Assembly (NCBI RefSeq): GCF_001975225.1
Contig: NZ_CP019445.1
Span: 496,001 to 560,000 of the forward strand
Direction of reading: 5' to 3'
Length of the DNA stretch: 64,000 nt
From: Kosakonia cowanii JCM 10956 = DSM 18146
GTDB lineage: Bacteria; Pseudomonadota; Gammaproteobacteria; Enterobacterales; Enterobacteriaceae
The stretch's first letter is position 1, and each line of letters opens with the position of its first letter. A model generated the notes under the pieces. It did no database searches, was not told the origin of the DNA, and saw only the letters and a program-made list of their open reading frames with translations. The position numbers and the translations under genes were made by a program. Positions 48,170-56,186 of the stretch are shown piece by piece.

Positions 48170-49222
48170 TTATTTCGCGGCTTTCACCTCGGCGACAAAC
48201 TCGGGTAGCTCCCAGGCACCGCCCGCGCGGATGCCGCGGCACAGGCCGGTGGTGCCTTCGCTGCTCCGACGAAACGCTTCGCCGTCCCACACCCACTCGG
48301 CTGATGCCCAGCAGTCGCCAATTCCGCGCCCGCGCTGCGCGAGGGTGATGGCACCATTGCTGTAGTCGGTTCCCGAGCTGGTGACGAATTGCGGTTTCTC
48401 TTGCAGGGCGTTGTCGACCACCCAGTAGCCATACCCTTCGTTATAGGCGGCACGCCAGCAGAGTGCGGAAACCAGGCCATGTTTGGCGTCCAGCGGCGTC
48501 AGGGTGAGGTCATTATCGCCCTTAACCGTCTCCTCTTCCGGGTTGGCGAGCCGGTCGCAGTCATCATCTTTACCGAGTGTCGCGAGCAACTGTGGCGTCA
48601 GTTTTTTTGCTTCGGCTGCGCTAAGAGTACGCGCCTCGCCTTTGCTTACGGTTGCGGCCTGGATCACCGGGGCGGCGATCGCGGCGGTAACGGAGGTTTC
48701 AGGCTTATTGCCTTTTTTACTCAGTGCGCCCGGCGTGCCGATGCGCCCCTGCACATCGTCAACCTTCAGCAGCGCAGCAGAAGCGCCGTCGCCAGAGAGC
48801 ACAAACGGTTTCGCGCCGCCTCTGAACTCAACTTTGCCACTGCCCTTCACCGCAGCAATCATCTGCGTTGCCTGCTCGTCCGTCAGACGCCAGGTGTCGT
48901 TATCGCCAGGGGTTAACGCGCCGAGCGATTTGCCGTTGATCCACAGCGCCAGTTTCGTCGGCGACGACGGCGGTTCACTCTCGTCCATATCTGCCAGCAC
49001 CACCTGCACGGTGACCGGGGTTTGCGGCCCCGCTTTACGGGTGATCAGCACCGAACCGGTTGGGTCGTCCTCCACACTGTAGCCCGCTGCGCGGCAGGTC
49101 AGGGTGTTATCGCACACCACTTGCCAGTCTTTATGTTCGAACGAGACGCTGGCAGGTGCCGCCAGCGCAGGAAAGCTCAGTGTCGCTGCGGTTATCAGCG
49201 CTGCGGTGATACTGCTTTTCAT
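48170..49222 (-). CDS. DUF1176 periplasmic protein
   Basis: 350 residues. A Sec signal peptide is present (MKSSITAALITAATLSFPALAAPA). The mature part starts with VSFEHKDWQVVCDNTLTCRAAGY and matches the DUF1176 pattern, including WRLTDEQA and the C-terminal DCWASAEWVWDGEAFRRSSEGTTGLCRGI with paired Cys. Six cysteines suggest disulfides in the periplasm. Its function is unknown. It is downstream of the ClpP-like gene on the same strand, but a hairpin separates them. Confidence 0.83.
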   Translation of the reverse strand: MKSSITAALITAATLSFPALAAPASVSFEHKDWQVVCDNTLTCRAAGYSVEDDPTGSVLITRKAGPQTPVTVQVVLADMDESEPPSSPTKLALWINGKSLGALTPGDNDTWRLTDEQATQMIAAVKGSGKVEFRGGAKPFVLSGDGASAALLKVDDVQGRIGTPGALSKKGNKPETSVTAAIAAPVIQAATVSKGEARTLSAAEAKKLTPQLLATLGKDDDCDRLANPEEETVKGDNDLTLTPLDAKHGLVSALCWRAAYNEGYGYWVVDNALQEKPQFVTSSGTDYSNGAITLAQRGRGIGDCWASAEWVWDGEAFRRSSEGTTGLCRGIRAGGAWELPEFVAEVKAAK

Positions 49223-49280
49223 GCCATCACTCCATAATGAGAAAGGCGTCAGGGGTGCGAAAGAGAATCAGGAAAATGAT

Positions 49281-49302
49281 GAGGCGAGAGAGTTCTCGCC
49301 TC
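49281..49302 (-). terminator. Hairpin after the ClpP-like gene
   Basis: GAGGCGAGA (49281-49289) and TCTCGCCTC (49294-49302) form a perfect 9-bp stem with a GAGT loop, 16 bp past the stop. On the minus strand ATCATTTTCC follows. Confidence 0.7.
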
Positions 49303-49317
49303 AGAAAAGCACAGGAA

Positions 49318-49926
49318 TTAATCGAGGTTGAGATCGGCGTAGGAGTTGACCACGCGGGAGACAATGCCGTAATCCATCGCCTCTTTGGTGTTCATCCAGA
49401 AGTTGCGATCGGTGTCCTGCTTCACCTTCTCCACCGGCTGGCCGGTAGCGTCAGCAATCATGCGATTCACACGCTCAAGGGTACGGATAATCTCTTTGGC
49501 TTCGATTTCGATATCGCTCGCCTGACCACGCACGCCACCCAGCGGCTGGTGGATCATAAAGCGGGTGTTTGGCAGCGAGTAGCGGTGCTCTTTTTTCGCC
49601 GCGAGGAAGATGGTGATCCCGGCGCTGGCGACCCAGCCGGTGCCGATGATGTGCACTTCCGGGGTGATAAATTTGATCATGTCGTGGATGGTATCCGCCG
49701 CTTCGACATGGCCGCCCTGGCTGTTGAGATAGATTTTGATCGGCGCATCGCTGATGCCCTGCAGCAGCAGAAGCTGGGTCACCACTTTCTCAGTCAGCGC
49801 CTGGTTGATCTCACCGGAGATGATGATCGAACGCGCATCCAGCAGTTTCTGCTGCATCAGCTGGCTGGCATTGCCTGCTTCTTTCTCTTTTTTGTCGTCA
49901 TCATCGTGGTTAGTAATAAAATGCAT
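49318..49926 (-). CDS. ClpP-like serine peptidase
   Basis: 202 residues of the ClpP family. The catalytic triad appears as Ser101 (GTGWVASAGITIF), His126 (TRFMIHQPLGG) and Asp173 (DTDRNFWM), and NSQGGHVEAADTIHDMI is the conserved oxyanion region. It is not the housekeeping ClpP: the segment before Ser differs (GWVASAG instead of GQAASMG) and the N-terminus is charged (HDDDDKKEKEAG), without the usual propeptide or axial-loop sequence. No clpX or clpA lies beside it. It may work alone or mix with ClpP. Confidence 0.88.
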   Translation of the reverse strand: MHFITNHDDDDKKEKEAGNASQLMQQKLLDARSIIISGEINQALTEKVVTQLLLLQGISDAPIKIYLNSQGGHVEAADTIHDMIKFITPEVHIIGTGWVASAGITIFLAAKKEHRYSLPNTRFMIHQPLGGVRGQASDIEIEAKEIIRTLERVNRMIADATGQPVEKVKQDTDRNFWMNTKEAMDYGIVSRVVNSYADLNLD

Positions 49927-50015
49927 GTGCTCTCTCCCTTCAGGTTATGGAGCTAAGCATAGCCCAACGCAGGGTGGGCGGGAACCACCAGATATTTCCT
50001 GCGCCCTTTTCGCCT

Positions 50016-50180
50016 TCAGCTTATATCGCTGCGTCGTAATCCCATATCCCTTAACTGCTCGTCACTCAGCCTGCGCAGTTCGCGTCGGGTTTTCGCCAAC
50101 AGGTGCCAGCGCCGCAGCTGGCGCCAGAGTAAAACAAAGCCGGAAAACGGGCGCCGTGGTCGATTTTCGAAAAATTCCAT
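50016..50180 (-). CDS. yjiS: YjiS, small DUF1127 protein
   Basis: 54 residues from MEFFENRPRRPF, as in E. coli. The C-terminal DUF1127 motif is TRRELRRLSDEQLRDMGLRRSDI. The protein is strongly basic. DUF1127 proteins of other bacteria take part in RNA turnover and phosphate or carbon metabolism; for YjiS no role is proven. The ATG at 50180 follows GGAGAG. It is divergent from yjiR, as in E. coli. Confidence 0.9.
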   Translation of the reverse strand: MEFFENRPRRPFSGFVLLWRQLRRWHLLAKTRRELRRLSDEQLRDMGLRRSDIS

Positions 50181-50310
50181 GTTGCTCTCCTCGCCTGAAA
50201 AGAGCTCTATTTTCGCTGCGATCGCCCTGCACAATACAGACTCAGAAAATACTTTTCTTTAACATACAGATGCCGTAAAAGAGGATCTGAACGCCACTTT
50301 CCCGCCCGAT

Positions 50311-50354
50311 CTGTACTGTTTTTTGTAACTGTATGGTGACTTTTTAGGATACAG
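50311..50354 (+). promoter_or_regulatory. MocR-type operator upstream of yjiR
   Basis: CTGTACTG (50311-50318) and CTGTATGG (50329-50336) are direct repeats 18 bp apart. A third half-site in inverse orientation (GGATACAG) lies at 50347-50354, directly before the start codon. Direct plus inverted half-sites are typical of MocR/GabR regulators that control their own gene. Confidence 0.6.
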
Positions 50355-50355
50355 C

Positions 50356-51771
50356 ATGACCCGCTACCAACATCTGGCCACGTTACTGGCAGAGCGCATT
50401 GAACACGGCTTATATCGCCACGGTGAAAAATTGCCTTCGGTGCGCAGCCTGAGCCAGGAGCATGGCGTCAGTATCAGCACCGTACAGCAGGCCTATCAGG
50501 TACTGGAAACGTTGCAGTTAATCACCCCGCAGCCGCGCTCCGGTTACTTTGTCGCGCCGCGCAAAGCCAAACCGCCGGTGCCGGCGATGTCGCGCCCGGT
50601 ACAGCGACCGGTTGATGTCACGCAGTGGGATGAAGTGTTAACCCTGCTTGATGCGCGCACGGATAAAGAGATTATCGCCTTCGGCGGCGGCGCACCGGAC
50701 CTCAACCAGCCGACCCTCAAACCGCTATGGAAAGAGATGAGCCGCATCGCGCAGCACCAAGTGATGGATGCCCTCAGCTATGACCCCCTGCCCGGTCAGC
50801 AGGAGCTGCGCGAGCAGGTCGCCCGCCTGATGCTTGATGGCGGCACCTCGTTAAACGCCGAAGAGATTGTTATCACCGCTGGCTGCCACCCGGCGCTGTC
50901 GCTGGCGCTGATGGCGGTCTGCGATCCGGGCGATATTGTCGCCGTCGAATCGCCCTGCTTCTACGGCACCATGCAGCTGCTGCGCGGGCTGGATATCAAA
51001 GCGATCGAAATCCCGACCGATCCGGAAACGGGGATCAGTATTGAAGCGCTGGAACTGGCGCTTGAGCAATGGCCGATTAAAGGGGTGATCCTGGTGCCCA
51101 ACTGCCAGAACCCGCTCGGGTTTATCATGCCGGAAGCGCGCAAAAAGGCGGCGCTGTCGCTGGCACAGCGCCACGATATTGTCATTTTCGAAGATGATAT
51201 TTATGGCGAGCTGGCCACCGACTATCCACGGCCGAGTACCATCAAATCCTACGATATTGATGGCCGCGTGCTGCTCTGCAGTTCACTGACCAAAACCGTG
51301 GCGCCGGGACTGCGCATTGGCTGGATCGCGCCGGGGCGCTATCTGGATCGGGTGATCCATAAAAAATATGCCGCTATCGGCACTAATGTCCCTTCCACCC
51401 AGCTGGCGGTGGCGGCGTTTATCCGCGACGGACACTATCACCGCCACGTACGCCGGATGCGCCAGGTGTACCAGCAGCGGTTGGCGGTCTACACCTGTTG
51501 GGTACGACAATATTTTCCATGCAATATCTGCGTGACGCGCCCGCAGGGCGGCTTTCTGCTGTGGGTCGAACTGCCGGAAAGCGTCGATATGGTCTGCGTT
51601 TCCCGCGCGCTCTGCCGGTTAAAGATCCAGATCGCGCCCGGTTCGCTCTTTTCAGCCTCCGGCAAGTATCGCAACTGCCTGCGCCTCAACTGCGCCCTGC
51701 CGCCGGATGAAGAGAGACGGGAAGCGATCAAACAGCTGGGGGCGACGATCCACAACGCGCTGGAGGAGTAG
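50356..51771 (+). CDS. yjiR: YjiR, MocR-family (GntR-aminotransferase) regulator
   Basis: 471 residues (E. coli 470). A GntR winged helix (KLPSVRSLSQEHGVSISTVQQAYQVLETLQLITPQPRSGYFV) is followed by a fold-type I aminotransferase domain. The PLP lysine is in SSLTKTVAPGLRIGWI, with FEDDIYGEL and NPLGFIMP earlier. MocR regulators bind PLP; the regulated gene is not known here. It is convergent with the NlpC/P60 gene, with two bases between stops. Confidence 0.93.
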   Translation: MTRYQHLATLLAERIEHGLYRHGEKLPSVRSLSQEHGVSISTVQQAYQVLETLQLITPQPRSGYFVAPRKAKPPVPAMSRPVQRPVDVTQWDEVLTLLDARTDKEIIAFGGGAPDLNQPTLKPLWKEMSRIAQHQVMDALSYDPLPGQQELREQVARLMLDGGTSLNAEEIVITAGCHPALSLALMAVCDPGDIVAVESPCFYGTMQLLRGLDIKAIEIPTDPETGISIEALELALEQWPIKGVILVPNCQNPLGFIMPEARKKAALSLAQRHDIVIFEDDIYGELATDYPRPSTIKSYDIDGRVLLCSSLTKTVAPGLRIGWIAPGRYLDRVIHKKYAAIGTNVPSTQLAVAAFIRDGHYHRHVRRMRQVYQQRLAVYTCWVRQYFPCNICVTRPQGGFLLWVELPESVDMVCVSRALCRLKIQIAPGSLFSASGKYRNCLRLNCALPPDEERREAIKQLGATIHNALEE

Positions 51772-51773
51772 CC

Positions 51774-52388
51774 TCAGAGAATCGCCTCGTTGGTCAGAAT
51801 ACGCCGCGCGCCGAGGTAATGATCCTGCCAGTAATCATTGGTCAGGTTACTGATACGGATCTTCAGCCCGCTGCGCGGTGCTTCGATAAAGCTATTGTTG
51901 CCAAGGTAGACGCCAACGTGGTCTGCCGGGCCGCGCCTTTTACTGTGAAAGAAGATCAGATCGCCGCGGCGCAGCTTATGGCGGGCCACTTTTTTCAGCC
52001 CCCTATCCCGGAACATCGCCCGGGTGGTGCGCGGCAGTTTTCGCGCCAGCACCTTGTTATAGGCGTAGACCACCAGCCCGCTACAGTCGAAACCCCGCTG
52101 CGGTGAGACGCCGCCACGCACGTAAGGTTTACCGAGCTGCTTCTCCAGACGGTTCATCACCGTCAGCAACGATGCGCGAACGCGCGCTTTTCGCCTCGCC
52201 TGATGATGCGCGGCAGTCGTCTGGGCGTTTGTCTCAGACGTGGTTAACAGAGGCGCCGCTCTGCGCGCGGGGGTTTGCACACACCCGGTTGCAAGCGACA
52301 GCACAAGAAGCGTAAAAAAAAGCCCCAAAAACCCTCGGAGCAGGCTCCGACTGGGGGCGACGATGGATGACAAAATCACAGCTTTCAC
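51774..52388 (-). CDS. NlpC/P60 lipoprotein, putative peptidoglycan endopeptidase
   Basis: About 204 residues. The lipobox LSLATGC precedes the mature N-terminal Cys. The C-terminal NlpC/P60 domain has the catalytic Cys in FDCSGLVVYAYN and His in DHVGVYLGNNSFIEAP, as in MepS and YdhO, which cut D-Ala-mDAP cross-links. The start is uncertain: no ATG with a ribosome site exists, and I chose GTG at 52388, which gives a proper signal peptide (KAVILSS...RSLLRGFLGLFF). A strong intrinsic terminator lies inside the signal-peptide codons. It is 70 bp downstream of the sigma-factor gene, so the sigma factor may drive it. Confidence 0.85.
   Translation of the reverse strand: MKAVILSSIVAPSRSLLRGFLGLFFTLLVLSLATGCVQTPARRAAPLLTTSETNAQTTAAHHQARRKARVRASLLTVMNRLEKQLGKPYVRGGVSPQRGFDCSGLVVYAYNKVLARKLPRTTRAMFRDRGLKKVARHKLRRGDLIFFHSKRRGPADHVGVYLGNNSFIEAPRSGLKIRISNLTNDYWQDHYLGARRILTNEAIL
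52314..52358 (-). terminator. Intrinsic terminator inside the start of the lipoprotein gene
   Basis: On the minus strand GCCCC ... CGGAGC-CT-GCTCCG ... GGGGC is followed by eight T residues. The inner 14-bp palindrome and the outer 5-bp stem stack well. It would end sigma-factor transcription, yet it lies in frame within the signal-peptide region, so it may act as an attenuator. Confidence 0.75.
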
Positions 52389-52458
52389 GAGAACAACACA
52401 TTTAAACCAATGAGTTAAACGGAAGCACCGGCTACAGCCAGCACCATAAATAGCGCGT

Positions 52459-53154
52459 TTATTGACGCGTAAACGCCTGAACCTTCTGGGCAATCCCTTT
52501 ATTGAGCTGGCAGACGCGCGCTTCCGATACGCCGATCACCTGCGCAATCTCTTTCAGGCTCAGTTCATGCTGGTAATAGAGCGCGAGGATCAGCTGCTCA
52601 CGCTTGTCGAGGGTGGCTACCGCGCTGCGTAACGTGTAGGCGGGCAGCAGTTCATCCTCGAGCTGGCGGCTACGGAGCGTGCTGGCGTGCAAATCACTCT
52701 CCAGCAGGGTATCCAGGCTCTCCAGCGCACTGGCCGAGTGCAGCAGCAGATATTGCTGCCAGGCTTCCGGCGTCACCGACAGCCGTTCACTCAGCTCCTC
52801 AAAGCGCGGTTCATACCCCAGCTCACGGGTGATTTCGCGGATCGCATCCGTGAGCTTATGCGTCTGTTGACGCAGCCTGCGCGGTCGCCAGTCCTGCTGG
52901 CGTAACTCATCCAGCACCGCGCCGCGAATGCGCTGAATGGCGTAACCGGCAAACTGTGCGTCCGGCGGGCCATAGCGGCGCAAGGAAGCCAGCAGCCCCA
53001 TCAGGGCAATTTGGCGCATATCCTCTTTGCTCATTACGCTGCTGGTCTGCCAGCTGAACTGTTTGACGACTTTATGTACCAGCGGCAAATAATCACTGAT
53101 ATAACGCGCTTCATCAGCGGGATTTAAGGTTTTTGCGGCAGTTAAATTCATCAT
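52459..53154 (-). CDS. Orphan FliA-type (sigma-28) sigma factor
   Basis: 231 residues with the FliA/WhiG layout. Region 2 includes the DMRQIALMGLLASLRRYGPP and FAGYAIQRIRGAVLDELRQQDWRPRRLRQ blocks (compare FliA [24 protein letters not shown]). Region 3 follows with ELGYEPRFEELSERLSVTPEAW. Region 4 is LDKREQLILALYYQHELSLKEIAQVIGVSEARVCQL. It is clearly different from the housekeeping FliA and no flagellar gene is near. It is divergent from the ToxR-like gene; a FlgM-like gene lies 1.75 kb away. Which promoters it reads is unknown; LafS of lateral flagella is the closest functional analogy. Confidence 0.9.
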   Translation of the reverse strand: MMNLTAAKTLNPADEARYISDYLPLVHKVVKQFSWQTSSVMSKEDMRQIALMGLLASLRRYGPPDAQFAGYAIQRIRGAVLDELRQQDWRPRRLRQQTHKLTDAIREITRELGYEPRFEELSERLSVTPEAWQQYLLLHSASALESLDTLLESDLHASTLRSRQLEDELLPAYTLRSAVATLDKREQLILALYYQHELSLKEIAQVIGVSEARVCQLNKGIAQKVQAFTRQ

Positions 53155-53478
53155 TTACATTACGTATGAGGAACAGCGGATAAAACAATTAATAAAAAGT
53201 TTCGGCAACACCTAATTAACAAAATGAGAAGAGAAGTAGCTAATAACTTACAAAAGCGCTCCTCAACGGCGTCAAACAATACACCACAAACCCGTTTTTT
53301 AATCCTTTGAAAAGCGCCAACTAATGAAATCACATGTAATTTACGCCGCGCTTTCCGTATTATTAACGCCACAAACCGGTGAACTACGAATATTTATTCT
53401 GTTATTTATCCGATTCAGCCAACGGCATTATTTCTTGCAATAAGTCTCTGACGGATTGGTATCAATCGTTAACCTTTT
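53155..53478. other. Divergent intergenic region between the sigma factor and the ToxR-like gene
   Basis: 324 bp, A/T-richer than the surroundings, with the promoters of two divergent regulators. An imperfect palindrome (GGTATCAATCGTTAACC, about 53458-53474) lies just before the ToxR-like start. On the minus strand GCCGAAAC (53205-53198) resembles a sigma-28 -10, but no matching -35 is found 11 bp away. A 70-codon frame inside is judged spurious. Confidence 0.5.
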
Positions 53479-54372
53479 ATGAATAAACACAATTGCACCG
53501 TAAATAACTGGGTCATCGATCCTGCGTCAGGCGCGATCCACCATGTGGTGACCGGCGAGGAGAAACGGCTGGGAACGCACCCGCTCAGACTGCTGGCTGT
53601 TTTGCAGCAACACCCCGGCGAGATCCTCTCCCATGAGGCGTTAGCCGCGCAGGTCTGGGAAGATCGCGCGGTCAGCAGCAATAGCCTCGCCAATGCCATT
53701 CATGCGCTGCGCACCGCCCTGGCGGATAACGGTAAGCAACAGCGAATTATTCGCACCATCCCCAAAAAGGGATACGTGCTGGAGGCAAAATATTGCCGTC
53801 CTCTGATCAGCGGGCCGCCGCCAGACCCGCGCCCTGTCGCACCTGAAGTCGATATCCCCGTACAGGAGACGGCACCTTCCGCGCCTGAGTTACCCGCGCC
53901 AATCCGGCAACAGACGCCCGTTGCTGCGCAACCTTTCTCCTGCATTAACGTTCTGCTTATTATGCTGCTCTTTATATTTACTGTTCTCTGTAGCGGCTAT
54001 CTGGCGCTCACCTATAACAACAAGATAGTGGCAAAAGAGGTGGCAAAAAATATCTACAGCCATCTGCGTATATTTGCCCTGCTGGCACCGGGCGAGAGAA
54101 TGAAAGAGCCGACGGCTATTTATGATCGCTTAAAAGAGAGCTATACCCGGCTTAATCGGCAGGCAAAGCAGAAGGCGCTGCGTATTGCTATTTACTATCG
54201 CAGTGAAAATCAAACCTTGAATTATACCTTCCGCATACATAATGGCTGCGAGCAGCGGGTACTGGTGATGCAAATTGACCACTGGCGTTCCGATACGGCG
54301 TTATTAAATAAGCTAATTGTCAGTGAGACACGGAGAAAAATGGATGAGATGGCACGCTGTAACAGCCAGTAA
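53479..54372 (+). CDS. ToxR/CadC-like membrane-bound transcription regulator
   Basis: 297 residues. An N-terminal OmpR-type winged helix (about 8-105: EEKRLGTHPLRLLAVLQQHPGEILSHEALAAQVW, VSSNSLANAIHALRTALAD, IIRTIPKKGYVLEA) is followed by a Pro-rich linker (110-150). One membrane helix spans about 154-177 (INVLLIMLLFIFTVLCSGYL), then a periplasmic domain of about 120 residues contains two Cys. This is the ToxR/CadC/PsaE topology. The next gene overlaps it and has a ToxS-like layout. What the periplasmic domain senses is unknown. Confidence 0.87.
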   Translation: MNKHNCTVNNWVIDPASGAIHHVVTGEEKRLGTHPLRLLAVLQQHPGEILSHEALAAQVWEDRAVSSNSLANAIHALRTALADNGKQQRIIRTIPKKGYVLEAKYCRPLISGPPPDPRPVAPEVDIPVQETAPSAPELPAPIRQQTPVAAQPFSCINVLLIMLLFIFTVLCSGYLALTYNNKIVAKEVAKNIYSHLRIFALLAPGERMKEPTAIYDRLKESYTRLNRQAKQKALRIAIYYRSENQTLNYTFRIHNGCEQRVLVMQIDHWRSDTALLNKLIVSETRRKMDEMARCNSQ

Positions 54373-54814
54373 ATGGACACTATTTTTGCTTGCTATCACC
54401 CTGGCGGCGTTAGCCTGCGGCATCGTTTTCCAGCGCGGGCAGCGCGCCCTTAACCAGACGGAGGAGATCGTACAGCAGGTGGGGTTTTACGATTTGATGC
54501 TGCATCAACAGGAGATCTACGATTCGCGCATGAGCACGGCGGGCAATATTATTATCAGCACGCTCAGCAGCCCGCACAATGCGGCCTTTATGCTCAAAAG
54601 TAACTTTGTCCACACGCGCCAGCGGTATGGTAAACACTATTTTGCCTACCCACCGGTGCTGTTCAACCCGGCAAAAGATAACCGCATGGTGACAAACAAT
54701 GTTGATCTGCTGACCTACTCGGAGAATGCCATGCAGCAGATTGCGCCCGACGGCGTGCCGCTGGTCTGCCAGCAAAATGGCATGATTTTTCGCTATCAGC
54801 TGGAGCCGGATTAA
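54344..54814 (+). CDS. ToxS-like membrane-anchored partner
   Basis: 156 residues from the ATG at 54344, with GGAG eight bases before it. It overlaps the regulator gene by 29 bp. One N-terminal hydrophobic helix (about 9-29, ASKWTLFLLAITLAALACGIVF) is followed by a periplasmic domain of about 125 residues. There is no recognised family, only the topology and gene order of ToxS/PsaF-type accessory proteins, which stabilise the cognate regulator. The assignment is therefore inference. Confidence 0.65.
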   Translation: MRWHAVTASKWTLFLLAITLAALACGIVFQRGQRALNQTEEIVQQVGFYDLMLHQQEIYDSRMSTAGNIIISTLSSPHNAAFMLKSNFVHTRQRYGKHYFAYPPVLFNPAKDNRMVTNNVDLLTYSENAMQQIAPDGVPLVCQQNGMIFRYQLEPD

Positions 54815-54908
54815 GCAAAAACGCGGGGATTAAGTTTGCGGCGTCGATGGTCGTTTTAGGTAGCCAGATAGCCGCCAAACGTTAACCGCCCTCTGTGAGA
54901 CGCACATC

Positions 54909-55094
54909 ATGACAGCGCCCCCCTTTTCTGACGCGACCCTCTTTTTACTTAACCAGGCGCAGGCCGACCTTGATCAATTGCCGGAGATTGACCAGCCTAA
55001 GATTGAACGCCTTCGCGCAGCGCTTAACGCTGGCGAACTTGAGCTCGATCCCGATGCGCTGGTGCAGGCCATCTTCACTTTTCACCAGCGCTGA
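54909..55094 (+). CDS. FlgM-like anti-sigma-28 factor
   Basis: 61 residues. The sequence ATLFLLNQAQADLDQLPEIDQPKIERLRAALNAGELELDPDALVQAIFTF has the pattern of the FlgM sigma-binding half (compare FlgM [30 protein letters not shown]). The unstructured N-terminal part of FlgM, which is used for export through the flagellar hook, is almost missing (61 instead of 97 residues). That fits a role without a flagellar export gate. The nearby orphan FliA-type factor is the natural partner. The ribosome site is weak. Confidence 0.75.
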   Translation: MTAPPFSDATLFLLNQAQADLDQLPEIDQPKIERLRAALNAGELELDPDALVQAIFTFHQR

Positions 55095-55160
55095 CGCGCC
55101 GCTTAATGATCACTTATGCGCATCATGAGCAGCGTCACACTCTCGTTTCGCGCCCCGTGC

Positions 55161-55207
55161 AAGAATAAATTATTCTTAAATTGATAGTTATGAATAATAT
55201 ATTATTC
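55161..55207. promoter_or_regulatory. Two palindromic operators before murQ
   Basis: AAGAATAAATTATTCTT (55161-55177) and GAATAATATATTATTC (55192-55207, a perfect 16-bp palindrome) share the GAATAAT half-site and are centred 30.5 bp apart. They lie 70-115 bp before murQ. MurR/RpiR-type repressors bind sites like these. No murR gene is adjacent. Confidence 0.65.
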
Positions 55208-55274
55208 CTTTTTCGGCTGCCGGGGCCGTGAGGCGGCAGGCAGAAAGTCATAACGCAGAGTGAAGTGAGACGTG

Positions 55275-56186
55275 ATGAACATTGATCTATCCACATTGAC
55301 GACCGAAGGCCGCAACAGCGCCAGCGCCAACATCGACATGCTTGATACCGAGGCGATGTTACGGGTGATTAACCGTGAAGATCAGAAGGTCGCACTGGCG
55401 GTTGAGCAGGTGATCCCGGCGATTACGCAGGCGGTCGATGCGATTGTCAGCGCCTTTAAAAAGGGCGGGCGTCTGATTTACTGCGGCGCGGGCACCTCCG
55501 GGCGTTTAGGTATTCTGGATGCCAGCGAATGTCCGCCCACTTACGGTACGCCACGTGAGCAGGTTATCGGCCTCATTGCCGGCGGCCATCGCGCCATTTT
55601 GCAGGCGGTGGAGAACGCCGAAGATAGCCTGACGCTCGGCGTCGACGATCTTAAATCCCTTAATTTCAATGCCAACGACGTGCTGGTCGGCATCGCCGCC
55701 AGCGGGCGCACGCCCTATGTGATTGCCGCCATGGAGTACGCCAAAAGCCTGCATGCCACCACCGTATCGCTGACCTGCAACGCCGGTAGCCCAATGACGC
55801 AGATTGCCGATATCGCCATTACGCCGGTGGTCGGCGCGGAAGTGGTCACCGGCTCTTCACGCATGAAAGCGGGCACGGCGCAAAAACTGGTGCTCAATAT
55901 GCTCACCACCGGGGCGATGATCCGCAGCGGCAAAGTCTACGGCAACTTGATGGTGGACGTGGAGGCGACGAACCAGAAGCTGGTGCAGCGGCAGGTCAAC
56001 ATTGTTATGGAAGCCACCGGCTGCGACAGCGACGAGGCGAAGCAGGCGCTACAGGCCTGCCACGGCCACTGCAAAACCGCCATCCTGATGGTGCTGGCGC
56101 AGATTGACGCCGAAGAGGCCGCGAGTTTGCTCGCGGATAACGGCGGGTTTATTCGCCAGGCGCTGCTCCACGCAGGAGTGAAGTGA
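55275..56186 (+). CDS. murQ: MurQ, N-acetylmuramic acid 6-phosphate etherase
   Basis: 303 residues from the ATG at 55275 (a GTG three bases earlier is possible). The SIS domain has [24 protein letters not shown] and [13 protein letters not shown], both signatures of MurQ, and [24 protein letters not shown] carries the catalytic Glu region. It cleaves the lactyl ether of MurNAc-6-P to GlcNAc-6-P and D-lactate. Its stop overlaps the murP start (TGATG), so the two are coupled. Confidence 0.95.
   Translation: MNIDLSTLTTEGRNSASANIDMLDTEAMLRVINREDQKVALAVEQVIPAITQAVDAIVSAFKKGGRLIYCGAGTSGRLGILDASECPPTYGTPREQVIGLIAGGHRAILQAVENAEDSLTLGVDDLKSLNFNANDVLVGIAASGRTPYVIAAMEYAKSLHATTVSLTCNAGSPMTQIADIAITPVVGAEVVTGSSRMKAGTAQKLVLNMLTTGAMIRSGKVYGNLMVDVEATNQKLVQRQVNIVMEATGCDSDEAKQALQACHGHCKTAILMVLAQIDAEEAASLLADNGGFIRQALLHAGVK

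Noticed and set aside
53160..53372. 70-codon frame in the sigma/ToxR-like intergenic region
   Set aside because: A/T-rich intergenic composition, no ribosome site and no recognisable motif. It also lies where the sigma-factor promoter should be.
54829..54860. Possible sigma-28 promoter (TTAAGTTT) before the FlgM-like gene
   Set aside because: The -35 agrees at 7 of 8 positions, but no -10 close to GCCGATAA is found at the proper distance, so I do not list it as a feature.
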